Positions 1-7,953 of a DNA stretch of 64,000 nt are shown piece after piece. The notes under the pieces are model-generated. The model worked only from the letters and a program-made list of their open reading frames with translations. It searched no databases and was not told the DNA's origin. Numbering within the stretch: position 1 is the first letter of the stretch; every line of letters begins with the position of its first letter. Made by a program: the position numbers and the translations under genes. The stretch comes from Sphingomonas taxi (GTDB lineage Bacteria > Pseudomonadota > Alphaproteobacteria > Sphingomonadales > Sphingomonadaceae). The DNA lies in assembly GCA_003240625.1 (NCBI GenBank), contig QFMX01000004.1, positions 62,001 to 126,000 on the forward strand. The letters run 5' to 3'.

Positions 1-582
1 ATGGTCGCGGGCGTGTTCCTGCTGATCGTCATGGTGCCACTACGGCCATGGGTCGCGCAGGTGCCGGTCGCGGCGCTGGTCGCGATCATGATCATGGTGT
101 CGATCAGCACCTTCTCCTGGGGCTCGCTGCGCGACCTCGCACGGCACCCCAAGATGTCGAGCGTGGTGATGGTCGCGACCGTCGTCGTCACCGTCGCGAC
201 CCACGATCTGTCGCTCGGCGTCGGCGTCGGCGTGCTGCTCAGCGGCGTGTTCTTCGCGTGGAAGGTCACCCGGATGATGGACGTCGCAATCGACCACGAC
301 GTGGCAAGCGACACGCGTATCTACCGGGTAAGGGGGCAGATCTTCTTCGCCAGCGCCGACATCTTCGCCGATCGGTTCGACCTCCGCGAAACGGCCCGCG
401 CCGTCCGCATCGACCTGACCAACGCCCATCTCTGGGACGTCACGGCAGTGGCCGCGCTCGAAGATGTCGTCGGCAAACTGCGCCGCCACGGCCGCGAGGT
501 CGAGGTCATCGGCCTCAACACGGCGAGTGCCACGCTGGTCGATCGCCATGCCCCGTTGATGATGGATCCGATCGGGGGCTAG
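1..582 (+). CDS. SulP-family anion permease, C-terminal part (5' end outside window)
   Basis: The visible 193 residues hold about three hydrophobic segments (residues 1-35, 50-65 and 70-88) followed by a cytoplasmic STAS domain (about 105-190) containing IYRVRGQIFFASAD. This is the usual end of SulP transporters, which are about 500 residues, so the gene must begin before base 1; the ATG at base 1 is probably internal. SulP proteins carry sulfate, bicarbonate or other anions across the inner membrane. The sulfate-activation genes starting 70 bases downstream favour sulfate, but that is inference from position. Confidence 0.85.
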   Translation: MVAGVFLLIVMVPLRPWVAQVPVAALVAIMIMVSISTFSWGSLRDLARHPKMSSVVMVATVVVTVATHDLSLGVGVGVLLSGVFFAWKVTRMMDVAIDHDVASDTRIYRVRGQIFFASADIFADRFDLRETARAVRIDLTNAHLWDVTAVAALEDVVGKLRRHGREVEVIGLNTASATLVDRHAPLMMDPIGG

Positions 583-594
583 TGCTCGATCTTT

Positions 595-632
595 GGGGCG
601 GGCGAGAAATACGATGCTGTACGCGCCGCCCC
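595..632 (+). other. Stem-loop between sulP and cysD
   Basis: GGGGCGG (595-601) is complementary to CCGCCCC (626-632) across a 24-base loop. It lies between the sulP stop and the cysD start at 653. It could end or attenuate sulP transcription or fold in the cysD leader. No T-run follows, so an intrinsic terminator is not supported. Confidence 0.3.
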
Positions 633-652
633 GACGCCCTACGTCGAGGGGG

Positions 653-1579
653 ATGACGAACCTTCCAGATACCGGCCCCGTGTCGCTCACGCATCTTCAG
701 CGGCTCGAGGCGGAGAGCATCCATATTTTGCGCGAGGTCGTGGCCGAGTGCGAGCGCCCGGTGATGCTCTACAGCGTCGGCAAGGATTCCGCGGTGATGC
801 TGCATCTCGCGCGGAAGGCCTTTTACCCGTCGCCGCCGCCATTCCCGCTGCTGCACGTCGATACGACGTGGAAGTTCAAGGCGATGTACGACCTGCGCGA
901 CCGGATGGCGACGGAGAGCGGCATGGAGCTTCTCGTCTACAAGAACCCCGAGGCCGAGGCGCGCGGGATCAACCCGTTCGATCACGGCGCGCTCCACACC
1001 GATATGTGGAAGACCGAGGGGCTGAAACAGGCGCTCGACCTACATGGCTTCGACGCGGCGTTCGGCGGCGCGCGGCGTGACGAGGAGAAGAGTCGCGCGA
1101 AGGAGCGCGTCTTCTCGTTCCGCGCCGCGCATCACCGCTGGGATCCGAAGAAGCAGCGCCCCGAGCTGTGGAACCTCTACAATGCGCGGAAAGCCAAGGG
1201 CGAGAGCATCCGCGTCTTCCCGATCTCCAACTGGACCGAACTCGACGTCTGGCAATATATCCAGCTCGAGGACATCCCGATCGTCCCGCTCTATTTCGCC
1301 GCGCCGCGCCCGACCGTCGAACGCGACGGAATGCTGCTGATGGTCGACGACGATCGTTTCCGGCTGGAACCGGGCGAGGTGCCGGTCGAGCGCTCGATCC
1401 GCTTCCGCACGCTGGGCTGCTACCCGTTGACGGGTGCGGTCGAGAGTGAGGCGGCAAGCCTGTCCGCGGTGATCCAAGAGATGCTCCTGACCACCACCAG
1501 CGAACGCCAGGGCCGCGCGATCGACCGCGACGCGGGCTCGGCGAGCATGGAGAAGAAGAAGCAGGAGGGCTATTTCTGA
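653..1579 (+). CDS. cysD: Sulfate adenylyltransferase subunit 2 (small subunit)
   Basis: Catalytic subunit of ATP sulfurylase, which makes adenosine 5'-phosphosulfate (APS) from sulfate and ATP in the cytoplasm with the CysN GTPase. The PP-loop ATP motif SVGKDS is at residues 41-46, followed by the PAPS-reductase-like fold (HVDTTWKF, FGGARRDEEKSR, FPISNWTELDVWQYI). The ATG at 653 gives 308 residues, close to E. coli CysD (302). An in-frame ATG at 614 would add a poorly conserved 13-residue extension. A purine run sits unusually close to the 653 start. The stop overlaps the cysNC start (TGATG), so the two are translationally coupled. Confidence 0.95.
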   Translation: MTNLPDTGPVSLTHLQRLEAESIHILREVVAECERPVMLYSVGKDSAVMLHLARKAFYPSPPPFPLLHVDTTWKFKAMYDLRDRMATESGMELLVYKNPEAEARGINPFDHGALHTDMWKTEGLKQALDLHGFDAAFGGARRDEEKSRAKERVFSFRAAHHRWDPKKQRPELWNLYNARKAKGESIRVFPISNWTELDVWQYIQLEDIPIVPLYFAAPRPTVERDGMLLMVDDDRFRLEPGEVPVERSIRFRTLGCYPLTGAVESEAASLSAVIQEMLLTTTSERQGRAIDRDAGSASMEKKKQEGYF

Positions 1580-3492
1580 TGGCTGCGCGCACGCAAGAGT
1601 CCGCCTATCAGGTGCAGGACATCATCGCCGAGGACATCGACGCCTATCTGCTCCAGCACCAGCATAAGTCTCTGCTCCGCTTCATCACCTGCGGGTCCGT
1701 CGATGACGGAAAGTCTACGCTTATCGGGCGCTTGCTGTACGATTCTAAGATGATCTTTGAGGATCAGCTCGCGGCGTTGGAGAGCGACTCGAAGAAGGTC
1801 GGCACGCAAGGCCAGGAGATCGACTTCGCGTTGCTGGTCGACGGGCTTGCCGCGGAGCGCGAGCAGGGCATTACGATCGATGTCGCCTATCGCTATTTCT
1901 CGACCGAGAAGCGCAAGTTCATCGTCGCCGATACGCCGGGGCACGAGCAGTATACGCGCAACATGATCACCGGCGCGTCGACCGCCGATCTCGCGGTGAT
2001 CCTGGTCGATGCGCGCAAGGGCATCCTGACGCAGACCAAGCGGCACAGCTATCTCGCGCATCTGATCGGCATCCGGCACCTCGTGCTCGCGGTCAACAAG
2101 ATGGATCTCGTCGGGTACGACCAGGCGACCTACGACCGGATCGTCGCGGACTATGCGACGTTCGCGGAGTCGATCGGGATCGCTGCCTTCACGCCGATGC
2201 CGATCTCCGGCTTCAAGGGCGACAACATCACGACCTCGAGCGCGAACACGCCCTGGTACGATGGGCCGACGCTGATCGATCACCTCGACACGGTGACGCT
2301 CGACGTCAGCGAGGATCAGGCGGGCGCGTTCCGCATGCCGGTTCAGTGGGTAAACCGTCCGAACCTCGATTTCCGCGGCTTTTCCGGGCTGGTCGCGAGC
2401 GGCTCGATCGCGCCGGGCGACCCTGTGCGCATCTTGCCGGGCGGGCGAACCTCGACGATCGCGCGCGTGGTGGCGTTCGGCGGCGACCTGGAGAAGGCCG
2501 TTGCCGGGCAATCGGTGACGCTGACGCTCGCGGATGAGATCGATTGCTCGCGCGGCGACGTGATCGTTGCCGCGGATTCGCCCCCCGAGGCCGCCGATCA
2601 GTTCGAGGCGACGGTGGTCTGGATGGCCGACGAGGAGATGCTGCCGGGACGTCCTTACTGGCTGAAGCTCGCGATGCAGACGGTGACGGCGACCATTCAA
2701 CAGCCGAAATACCAGATCAATGTCAACACGATGGAGCGGCTTGCTGCCAAGACGCTGGAACTGAATGCGATCGGTATCGCCAACCTGTCGACCGATCGGC
2801 CACTGGTGTTCGAGCCCTATGCGGACAATCGACAGCTCGGCGGGTTCATCCTGGTCGACAAGATCACCAATGCGACGGTCGCGGCGGGAATGCTGCATTT
2901 CTCGCTCCGACGCGCGCAGAACGTGCACTGGCAGGCGACCGATATCGGGCGTGAGGCGCACGCGGCGCTGAAGAACCAGAAGGCGGCGGTGCTCTGGTTC
3001 ACGGGGCTGTCGGGTGCGGGCAAGTCGACGATCGCCAACCTCGTCGAGATGAAGCTCGCGCGGATGAACCGCCACACCTTCCTGCTCGACGGCGACAATG
3101 TCCGTCACGGGCTGAACCGCGATCTTGGTTTCACCGATGCGGACCGGGTCGAGAATATCCGCCGCGTCGGCGAGGTCGCCAAGCTGATGACCGATGCCGG
3201 GCTGATCGTGATCACCGCGTTCATCTCGCCGTTCCGCGCCGAGCGCGAGATGGTGCGGCAGATGATGGCGCCGGGCGAATTCATCGAGGTGCACATCGAC
3301 ACGCCGCTCGCCGACGCCGAACGGCGCGACGTGAAGGGGCTGTATGCGAAGGCGCGGGCGGGCAAGCTGGCAAACTTCACCGGGATCGATTCGCCGTACG
3401 AATCGCCGGAGAACCCGGAGATTCGGATCGACACGACCGGGATGACTCCCGACGAGGCGGCCGATGCGATCGTCGCGATGCTGATCCCATGA
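1579..3492 (+). CDS. cysNC: Bifunctional sulfate adenylyltransferase subunit 1 / adenylylsulfate kinase
   Basis: Fusion of the CysN GTPase (about 1-450) and the CysC APS kinase (about 460-637). The GTPase half has G1 GSVDDGKST (39-47), DTPG (118-121) and NKMD (173-176), plus EF-Tu-like beta-barrel domains. The kinase half has P-loop GLSGAGKST (476-484) and the later FISPFRAERE and DVKGLYAKARAG signatures. CysN drives APS synthesis with GTP hydrolysis, and CysC phosphorylates APS to PAPS. A clear AGGAGG (1563-1568) lies just upstream. It overlaps cysD by one base and cysQ by four, indicating an operon. The fusion is well known in proteobacteria; both active sites look intact. Confidence 0.97.
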   Translation: MAARTQESAYQVQDIIAEDIDAYLLQHQHKSLLRFITCGSVDDGKSTLIGRLLYDSKMIFEDQLAALESDSKKVGTQGQEIDFALLVDGLAAEREQGITIDVAYRYFSTEKRKFIVADTPGHEQYTRNMITGASTADLAVILVDARKGILTQTKRHSYLAHLIGIRHLVLAVNKMDLVGYDQATYDRIVADYATFAESIGIAAFTPMPISGFKGDNITTSSANTPWYDGPTLIDHLDTVTLDVSEDQAGAFRMPVQWVNRPNLDFRGFSGLVASGSIAPGDPVRILPGGRTSTIARVVAFGGDLEKAVAGQSVTLTLADEIDCSRGDVIVAADSPPEAADQFEATVVWMADEEMLPGRPYWLKLAMQTVTATIQQPKYQINVNTMERLAAKTLELNAIGIANLSTDRPLVFEPYADNRQLGGFILVDKITNATVAAGMLHFSLRRAQNVHWQATDIGREAHAALKNQKAAVLWFTGLSGAGKSTIANLVEMKLARMNRHTFLLDGDNVRHGLNRDLGFTDADRVENIRRVGEVAKLMTDAGLIVITAFISPFRAEREMVRQMMAPGEFIEVHIDTPLADAERRDVKGLYAKARAGKLANFTGIDSPYESPENPEIRIDTTGMTPDEAADAIVAMLIP

Positions 3493-4226
3493 GCAGCGCG
3501 ATGACCGATGGCGAACTCGCTGCGCATCTGGCGGAGACGGCGGGGAGGTTGCTACTCGAAGTGCGACGGTCGGGCGTGTTCTCGCCCGGTGCCCTCGGCA
3601 AGGCCGGGGACGAGACCGCGAACGCGTTCCTCGTCCATGCGCTGCAGGATGCGCGGCCGGACGACGGGCTGTTGTCCGAGGAGCGCAAATGCGACGGGAC
3701 GCGGACGGAGATGTCGCGCGTGTGGATCGTCGATCCGGTCGACGGCACGCGCGAATATGGCGAGGCGCGCGACGACTGGGCGGTGCATGTCGCGCTAGCG
3801 ATCGACGGCGTCGCGACGGTCGGTGCGGTCGCGCTGCCAGGACTGGGCCTAGTCCTGCGCTCGGACCGGCCCTCGACGGTGCCGCCACCGGCCGAGCCGC
3901 TGCGGATGGTCGTCAGCCGGACGCGACCCGCGCCCGAGGCGGTAAAGGTCGCCGAAGTGCTCGGCGCGACGCTGATCCCGATGGGCTCGGCCGGCGCGAA
4001 GGCGATGGCGGTGGTCCGCGGCGAGGCGGACATCTACCTTCATTCGGGCGGTCAGTATGAATGGGATTCCGCCGCACCGGTCGCGGTGGCGGCGGCGTTC
4101 GGGCTTCACTGCAGCCGGATCGACGGCTCGCCGCTCGTGTATAATTGTCGGGATGTCTACATGCCCGACCTGCTGATCTGCTCTGTCGCACTGCGTGATC
4201 GGGTGATGGCAGCAATGGCGGCGTAA
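3489..4226 (+). CDS. cysQ: 3'(2'),5'-bisphosphate nucleotidase CysQ
   Basis: Inositol-monophosphatase-fold phosphatase of 245 residues, the usual CysQ size. It removes the 3' phosphate from PAP and PAPS, recycling the by-product of sulfate activation. Metal and catalytic motifs are visible: the Glu pair at 64-65, WIVDPVDGTREY with DPVDGT at 82-87, and WDSAAP near 192. The ATG overlaps the cysNC stop (ATGA), making it the third gene of the sulfur operon. A repeat pair follows the stop, so the operon probably ends here. Confidence 0.93.
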   Translation: MSSAMTDGELAAHLAETAGRLLLEVRRSGVFSPGALGKAGDETANAFLVHALQDARPDDGLLSEERKCDGTRTEMSRVWIVDPVDGTREYGEARDDWAVHVALAIDGVATVGAVALPGLGLVLRSDRPSTVPPPAEPLRMVVSRTRPAPEAVKVAEVLGATLIPMGSAGAKAMAVVRGEADIYLHSGGQYEWDSAAPVAVAAAFGLHCSRIDGSPLVYNCRDVYMPDLLICSVALRDRVMAAMAA

Positions 4227-4239
4227 CCTTCGAATTAGT

Positions 4240-4355
4240 CCTCCCCCGCAAGGGGGGGGTGGCACCGGAGGTGACGGAGGGGGAGGATACGGAACAGGGG
4301 TTTCCCTTACCGCCCCCTCCGACGCTGCGCGCCACCTCCCCCTAGCGGGGGAGGA
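4240..4355. repeat. Paired inverted G+C-rich intergenic repeat (type A3)
   Basis: Left part CTCCCCCGCAAGGGGGGGGT is followed by GGCACCGGAGGTGACGGAGG. The right part near 4310-4355 is largely its inverse (CCCCCTCCGACG, then CCACCTCCCCCTAGCGGGGG). It fills the gap between convergent cysQ and the lipoprotein gene. A related copy is at 36340-36447. It may act as a convergent hairpin terminator. Confidence 0.75.
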
Positions 4356-4369
4356 TCGTAAGGCGTCGC

Positions 4370-4705
4370 TTACTGCTGCGGTTCGGCGTCGTTCTCCACC
4401 GGTACTTCATCGCGCGTCACGCGCGCCGTCATCCCCGTCGCATCCGCATCGTCGAGCATCTGCTCGTCCGGCGCGATCGGCTTTTCGCGCGGCGGTTCGA
4501 CAACGGCTGGCGCAGGCGGGGCCGCTTCGACCGGTGCAGCCTCGACCGGGGCAGGCGCCGCCTCGGACTCGGTCACGCCGGTATCCTCGACCATGTTGGT
4601 ATCCGTCGCCGGCTGTTCGGGCTCGGAACTCGAACAGCCGGCCAGCGCCATCGCGACAAGCAGGCCGCCGGCGATGGCGGTACGGGTGCGGGTGGACATC
4701 GTCAT
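4370..4705 (-). CDS. Small Ala/Pro/Glu-rich lipoprotein, function unknown
   Basis: A 111-residue protein with a lipoprotein signal peptide: basic start, hydrophobic stretch, lipobox LAGC, lipidated Cys near residue 24. The mature part is low-complexity and rich in Ala, Pro and Glu, with a repeated APVEAAPVEAAPPAPAV motif and no recognisable fold. Because residue +2 is Ser, outer-membrane retention is plausible by the Lol rule, as inference. It starts 10 bases after the stop of the L,D-transpeptidase gene on the same strand, so the two are probably co-transcribed; a role at the cell wall is only a guess. I do not recognise the family. Confidence 0.7.
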   Translation of the reverse strand: MTMSTRTRTAIAGGLLVAMALAGCSSSEPEQPATDTNMVEDTGVTESEAAPAPVEAAPVEAAPPAPAVVEPPREKPIAPDEQMLDDADATGMTARVTRDEVPVENDAEPQQ

Positions 4706-4715
4706 GGCGTTTCTC

Positions 4716-6239
4716 TCAGCGAGCGGCGATCGTCTGGCGTGCGGTGCGCGCCTCGACCTTGGAAGCGAGGATGCCGTCCCAGTCGTAGGGATCGGCGCGG
4801 AAGTTCATCTGGCCGTTGCCGCTGGCAAACGCGGTCCAGTAGAGCAGATAGACCGATACCGGCTTGACCAGGGATGCACGGACCGTGTCGCCCTTGGCGA
4901 CCGCAGCGGCAACCATCTCGGGCGTCCAGCTCGGGTCGCCCTTCAACAACAGGTTGGCAAGTTCGGCAGGTTTTTCAAGGCGTACGCAGCCATGGCTCGA
5001 AAGCCGACTGAAGCTGGCGAACTTGGCTCGGCTCGGCGTGTCGTGGAGATACACCGAATAGTCATTGGGAAAATCGAACTTGAACCGACCGAGCGCGCTC
5101 TGGTCGCCGGCCTGTTGCTGCAACCGCGTCCCGCCGATCACCTTGAAGCCGTTACGCTTGAAATACCCCGGGTTTGCTTTTTCCTTCGGCCACAACTCCT
5201 TCGTCGCGATCGAGGTCGGCACGTTCCAGGGCGGGTTGATGACGATGCTGTGGATCGTCGAGGAGAGCATCGGCGTCTCGTCGCCCGGCCGGCCGGTCAC
5301 CGCGCGCATCGACTGCACCGGCGTATCACCGTCGAACACGGTGAGCACGGCCGCAGCGATGTTCACCTGGATACGGTCACGCGGCAGGTCCTGCGGCAGC
5401 CAGCGCCAGCGCTCCATGTTCGCCATGATCTGGCGCACGCGATCGGTCGCCGACACGTTCAGCGCGGCGAGCGTCTGCGTCGAGACGATGCCGCTGGGGT
5501 TGAGCCCGTAGCGGCGCTGGGCACGGCGCACAGCGTCGAGCAGGCCGGCGTCGAATTTGTCGCCGCTGGTCGAGACGTCCTTGTCCTCGGCCGCAAGCCG
5601 CTTGCGGAGCGCGATCACCCGCGGGCCGGTCGCGCCGAGCGTGAAGTCCGGTCCCGACGCGAGCGGCGACCAGCCCCCCGAAGCGGCGATCGAACGGTAG
5701 GCCTGGAGCCCCTTGCGAAGGCCGTCATAGCCGGCATAGGGCGGCGGCAACGACGCGAACCACGCCGCGATCCGGTCTTGCCGCACGGCATCGGCGAACG
5801 CAGGCGTCGGATCGTACGCGGGCGGGCGCAGGCCCCAGTCCCGCTGGAAATCGGCCTCGCTGAGACGACCAGCATGGACCGCGCGCGCATGGTCGAGCGC
5901 GGCGCGGACGAGTTCGTCCTTGGTCGGCGCGGTGGTCGACGCGGTCGCGGCGGACTTGAGGCCCTGCGCGACGATGTCGCTGTTGAGCAGCTTGTCGAGC
6001 AACGTCGCCTGCGCATCGCTCAGCGGCGGCACGGTGATGACCGGCGGGGCCAGCATCGGCGCAGCCATCGGGCTGGCCGGGGCGACCGTCGGCGTCACCG
6101 GTGGGGGCGTAACCTGTTGTGCGGCCAGCGGCGTTGCCATGAGCAGCGGCATCGCGGTCGCTGTCGCGGCAACCGCGATCGCCGACCGGATCATACCGGC
6201 CTTCACTCGTCCATCATCCAAACCGCGCGCCATACTCAT
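4716..6239 (-). CDS. Murein L,D-transpeptidase (YcbB/LdtD-like)
   Basis: Periplasmic enzyme of 507 residues. An N-terminal signal peptide or anchor ends near AAQQ (about residue 42). A scaffold region, a peptidoglycan-binding-like domain (ALRKRLAAEDKDV, then RRAQRRYGLNPSGIV), and the YkuD catalytic domain follow. The catalytic motif SHGCVRL has its Cys at residue 418 and the paired His two residues earlier. Such enzymes form 3-3 crosslinks or attach proteins to peptidoglycan, and they resist most beta-lactams. The YcbB-type domain order separates it from short Ldt proteins. It is the first gene of a probable pair with the downstream lipoprotein. Confidence 0.9.
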   Translation of the reverse strand: MSMARGLDDGRVKAGMIRSAIAVAATATAMPLLMATPLAAQQVTPPPVTPTVAPASPMAAPMLAPPVITVPPLSDAQATLLDKLLNSDIVAQGLKSAATASTTAPTKDELVRAALDHARAVHAGRLSEADFQRDWGLRPPAYDPTPAFADAVRQDRIAAWFASLPPPYAGYDGLRKGLQAYRSIAASGGWSPLASGPDFTLGATGPRVIALRKRLAAEDKDVSTSGDKFDAGLLDAVRRAQRRYGLNPSGIVSTQTLAALNVSATDRVRQIMANMERWRWLPQDLPRDRIQVNIAAAVLTVFDGDTPVQSMRAVTGRPGDETPMLSSTIHSIVINPPWNVPTSIATKELWPKEKANPGYFKRNGFKVIGGTRLQQQAGDQSALGRFKFDFPNDYSVYLHDTPSRAKFASFSRLSSHGCVRLEKPAELANLLLKGDPSWTPEMVAAAVAKGDTVRASLVKPVSVYLLYWTAFASGNGQMNFRADPYDWDGILASKVEARTARQTIAAR

Positions 6240-6344
6240 CCTGTCTAACCGTATCTCGTCGACGCTTTCGCACGACGTAGCTCTCCCTTAGCTGAACCGG
6301 AGTCGCTAAGCATCGCCAATCGGGCCGATTTCGTCGGTTGGGGC

Positions 6345-7154
6345 CTAAGCCGCGGATTTTTCCTGCCGGGCGAGCACCTCATACGCCATCACCGCGGTCG
6401 CGACCGCCGCGTTGAGGCTGTCCGCCTTGCCGAGCATCGGGATTTTCACGAGCGCGTCGCAGGCTTCGGCCATCTCGGGCGGCATGCCCTGCGCTTCGTT
6501 GCCCGTGAGCAGGAAGGTCGGGCCGGTATAGGTGGCGGAGCGGTAGTCGGTATCCGTATCGAGGCTGAGCCCGACCAGCTGGCCGGCGCCGGTGCGCAGC
6601 CAGGCGTGAAACGGCTCCCACTCGGTCTTGACGACGGGAATCGTGAACAGCGCACCCATGCTCGCGCGCACCGCCTCCACGGAGAAGGGGTCGACCGACT
6701 CGCCGATCAGGATCAGCCCGCCAGCGCCGACCGCGTCGCCGGTGCGCAGGATCGTGCCCAGATTGCCGGGATCGCGTAGCCGCTCCGCGACCAGCCAGAT
6801 GTCGGCGCTGTTGCGGTCGAGATCTTCGAGCCTCGCGTCGAACTCGTCGAACACGCCGACCACGGCTTGCGGGTTGTCCTTGCCCGACAGCTTCGAAAGA
6901 ATGTCCGGCGTGGTCTGGATCGACTCGCCGCCGGCTTCCTCGACGTCCATCGACAAAGCGTGGACCAGCGGATGGTTCGCGCTGGCTGCCGCGTAGAACA
7001 GGGTGCGGGGCAGGCGGCCCGTTTCACGCGCCTCAGTGAGGATGCGCAGGCCCTCCGCCAGGAACTGCCTGGCCGCACGCCGATGGCGCTTGTCGCGCAA
7101 GTCGCGGACGTACTTGATCAGCGGGTTGGAAAAGGCGGTTATCTCGCGGGGCAT
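6345..7154 (-). CDS. TrmH/SpoU-family RNA 2'-O-ribose methyltransferase
   Basis: A 269-residue SPOUT methyltransferase. An N-terminal substrate-binding domain (KYVRDLRDKRHRRAARQFL) precedes the three SpoU motifs: RLRDPGNLGTILRTGDAVG, LLTGNEAQGMPPE and SLNAAVATAVMAYEV. These form the trefoil-knot SAM site. The family methylates ribose 2'-O in rRNA or tRNA. The N-terminal domain resembles rRNA-type enzymes (RlmB/TsnR-like) more than TrmH, but the target base cannot be assigned. It stands alone on the minus strand between an L,D-transpeptidase gene and a repeat pair. Confidence 0.9.
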   Translation of the reverse strand: MPREITAFSNPLIKYVRDLRDKRHRRAARQFLAEGLRILTEARETGRLPRTLFYAAASANHPLVHALSMDVEEAGGESIQTTPDILSKLSGKDNPQAVVGVFDEFDARLEDLDRNSADIWLVAERLRDPGNLGTILRTGDAVGAGGLILIGESVDPFSVEAVRASMGALFTIPVVKTEWEPFHAWLRTGAGQLVGLSLDTDTDYRSATYTGPTFLLTGNEAQGMPPEMAEACDALVKIPMLGKADSLNAAVATAVMAYEVLARQEKSAA

Positions 7155-7158
7155 TTAG

Positions 7159-7254
7159 CTCCCCTTCCGCTTGCGGGAGGGGTTGGGGGAGGGGTTTGTA
7201 AACACGCCGTCGCTCATGCCCTCCCCCGACCCCTCCCGCAAGCGGAAGGGGAAG
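7159..7254. repeat. Paired inverted G+C-rich intergenic repeat (type A2)
   Basis: Left arm CCCCTTCCGCTTGCGGGAGG followed by GGTTGGGGGAGGGG is repeated in reverse complement at about 7219-7253 (CCCTCCCCCGACCCCTCCCG, then CAAGCGGAAGGGG). About 22 unrelated bases lie between them. Each arm can also fold by itself. It separates ptsH from the SpoU methyltransferase gene. Nearly the same sequence occurs at 26319-26420. Confidence 0.85.
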
Positions 7255-7258
7255 AACG

Positions 7259-7534
7259 TCAATCCTCGCCGAACTTCGCCTCGACCAGTTCGGCAAGCGC
7301 GGCCACCGTATGCTCGGCGCCATCGCCTCTCGCGCTGATCGTGATCGCGTCGCCCATCGCCGCGCCAAGCATCATCAGCCCCATGATCGAGGTGCCGGTG
7401 ACGTGATCCGACCCGTCCTTGGTCACGCGCACCTCGACACTATGCGTCGAGGCGAGCGTCACGAACTTGGCGCTGGCCCGCGCGTGGAGTCCGCGGCGGT
7501 TGGTGATCTGGACGGTGCGCGAGACCTCGCTCAC
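7259..7534 (-). CDS. ptsH: HPr-like phosphocarrier protein (regulatory PTS)
   Basis: A 91-residue HPr. The phospho-accepting His17 lies in GLHARAS and the HPr-kinase target Ser49 in GTSIMGLMML. It passes phosphate from EI to EIIA; with a kinase/phosphorylase gene nearby it can also be modified on Ser49. It ends a minus-strand operon chvI-chvG-hprK-rapZ-EIIA-ptsH, overlapping the EIIA gene by 4 bases. No EIIB or EIIC sugar permease is nearby, so the system is probably regulatory, as in other alphaproteobacteria. Confidence 0.95.
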   Translation of the reverse strand: MSEVSRTVQITNRRGLHARASAKFVTLASTHSVEVRVTKDGSDHVTGTSIMGLMMLGAAMGDAITISARGDGAEHTVAALAELVEAKFGED

Positions 7535-7938
7535 GCCGCAGCCTCGCCGAGAACCTCGGAGGCTACCGAAATATATTTGCGACCCGCCTCGCGGGCGGCC
7601 GCGACAGCAGCGACGACGGTCATCGACTTGCGCGCCGACCCGAGCCGGATCAGCATCGGCAGATTCATCCCCGCGATCACCTCGATCCGACCGCGCTCCA
7701 TCAGCGAGATGGCGAGGTTAGAGGGGGTGCCGCCGAACAGGTCGGTCAGCACGATCACGCCGCGCCCGACATCGACCGCCTGGATCGCGGCGGCGATATC
7801 CGCGCGCCGCTCCTCCATATCGTCGTCGGGACCGATCGCGATCGGCGCGACGCGCTCCTGCGGGCCGACGACGTGGATCATCGCGCGAACGAATTCTTCG
7901 GCCAATCGACCGTGCGTTACCAGAACAAGGCCGATCAT
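7531..7938 (-). CDS. PTS EIIA component, mannose family (regulatory)
   Basis: A 135-residue EIIA-Man domain. Phosphorylatable His9 is in LVLVTHG, and DLFGGTPSNLA is the family signature. Like the ManX/PtsM proteins of alphaproteobacteria, it occurs as a single domain without EIIB, EIIC or EIID partners, so it more likely reports PTS phosphorylation state than transports a sugar. It overlaps ptsH by 4 bases and follows rapZ by 15 bases, within the chvI-to-ptsH operon. Confidence 0.93.
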   Translation of the reverse strand: MIGLVLVTHGRLAEEFVRAMIHVVGPQERVAPIAIGPDDDMEERRADIAAAIQAVDVGRGVIVLTDLFGGTPSNLAISLMERGRIEVIAGMNLPMLIRLGSARKSMTVVAAVAAAREAGRKYISVASEVLGEAAA

Positions 7939-7953
7939 GTCAGCGTTTCATAC

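Noticed and set aside
1570..3888. Very long open frame antisense to cysNC and cysQ
   Set aside because: G+C-rich genes of this kind leave long antisense frames; the product is Arg/His-rich with no family features, and the sense genes are certain. The same applies to antisense frames over ppk1 (32630-34609), ntrY (48761-50932), guaB (15165-16784) and pckA (11638-13317).
4593..6248. Plus-strand frame of 551 codons over the L,D-transpeptidase gene
   Set aside because: Composition is Arg-rich with no recognisable domain; the minus strand encodes a complete enzyme with its catalytic Cys motif.
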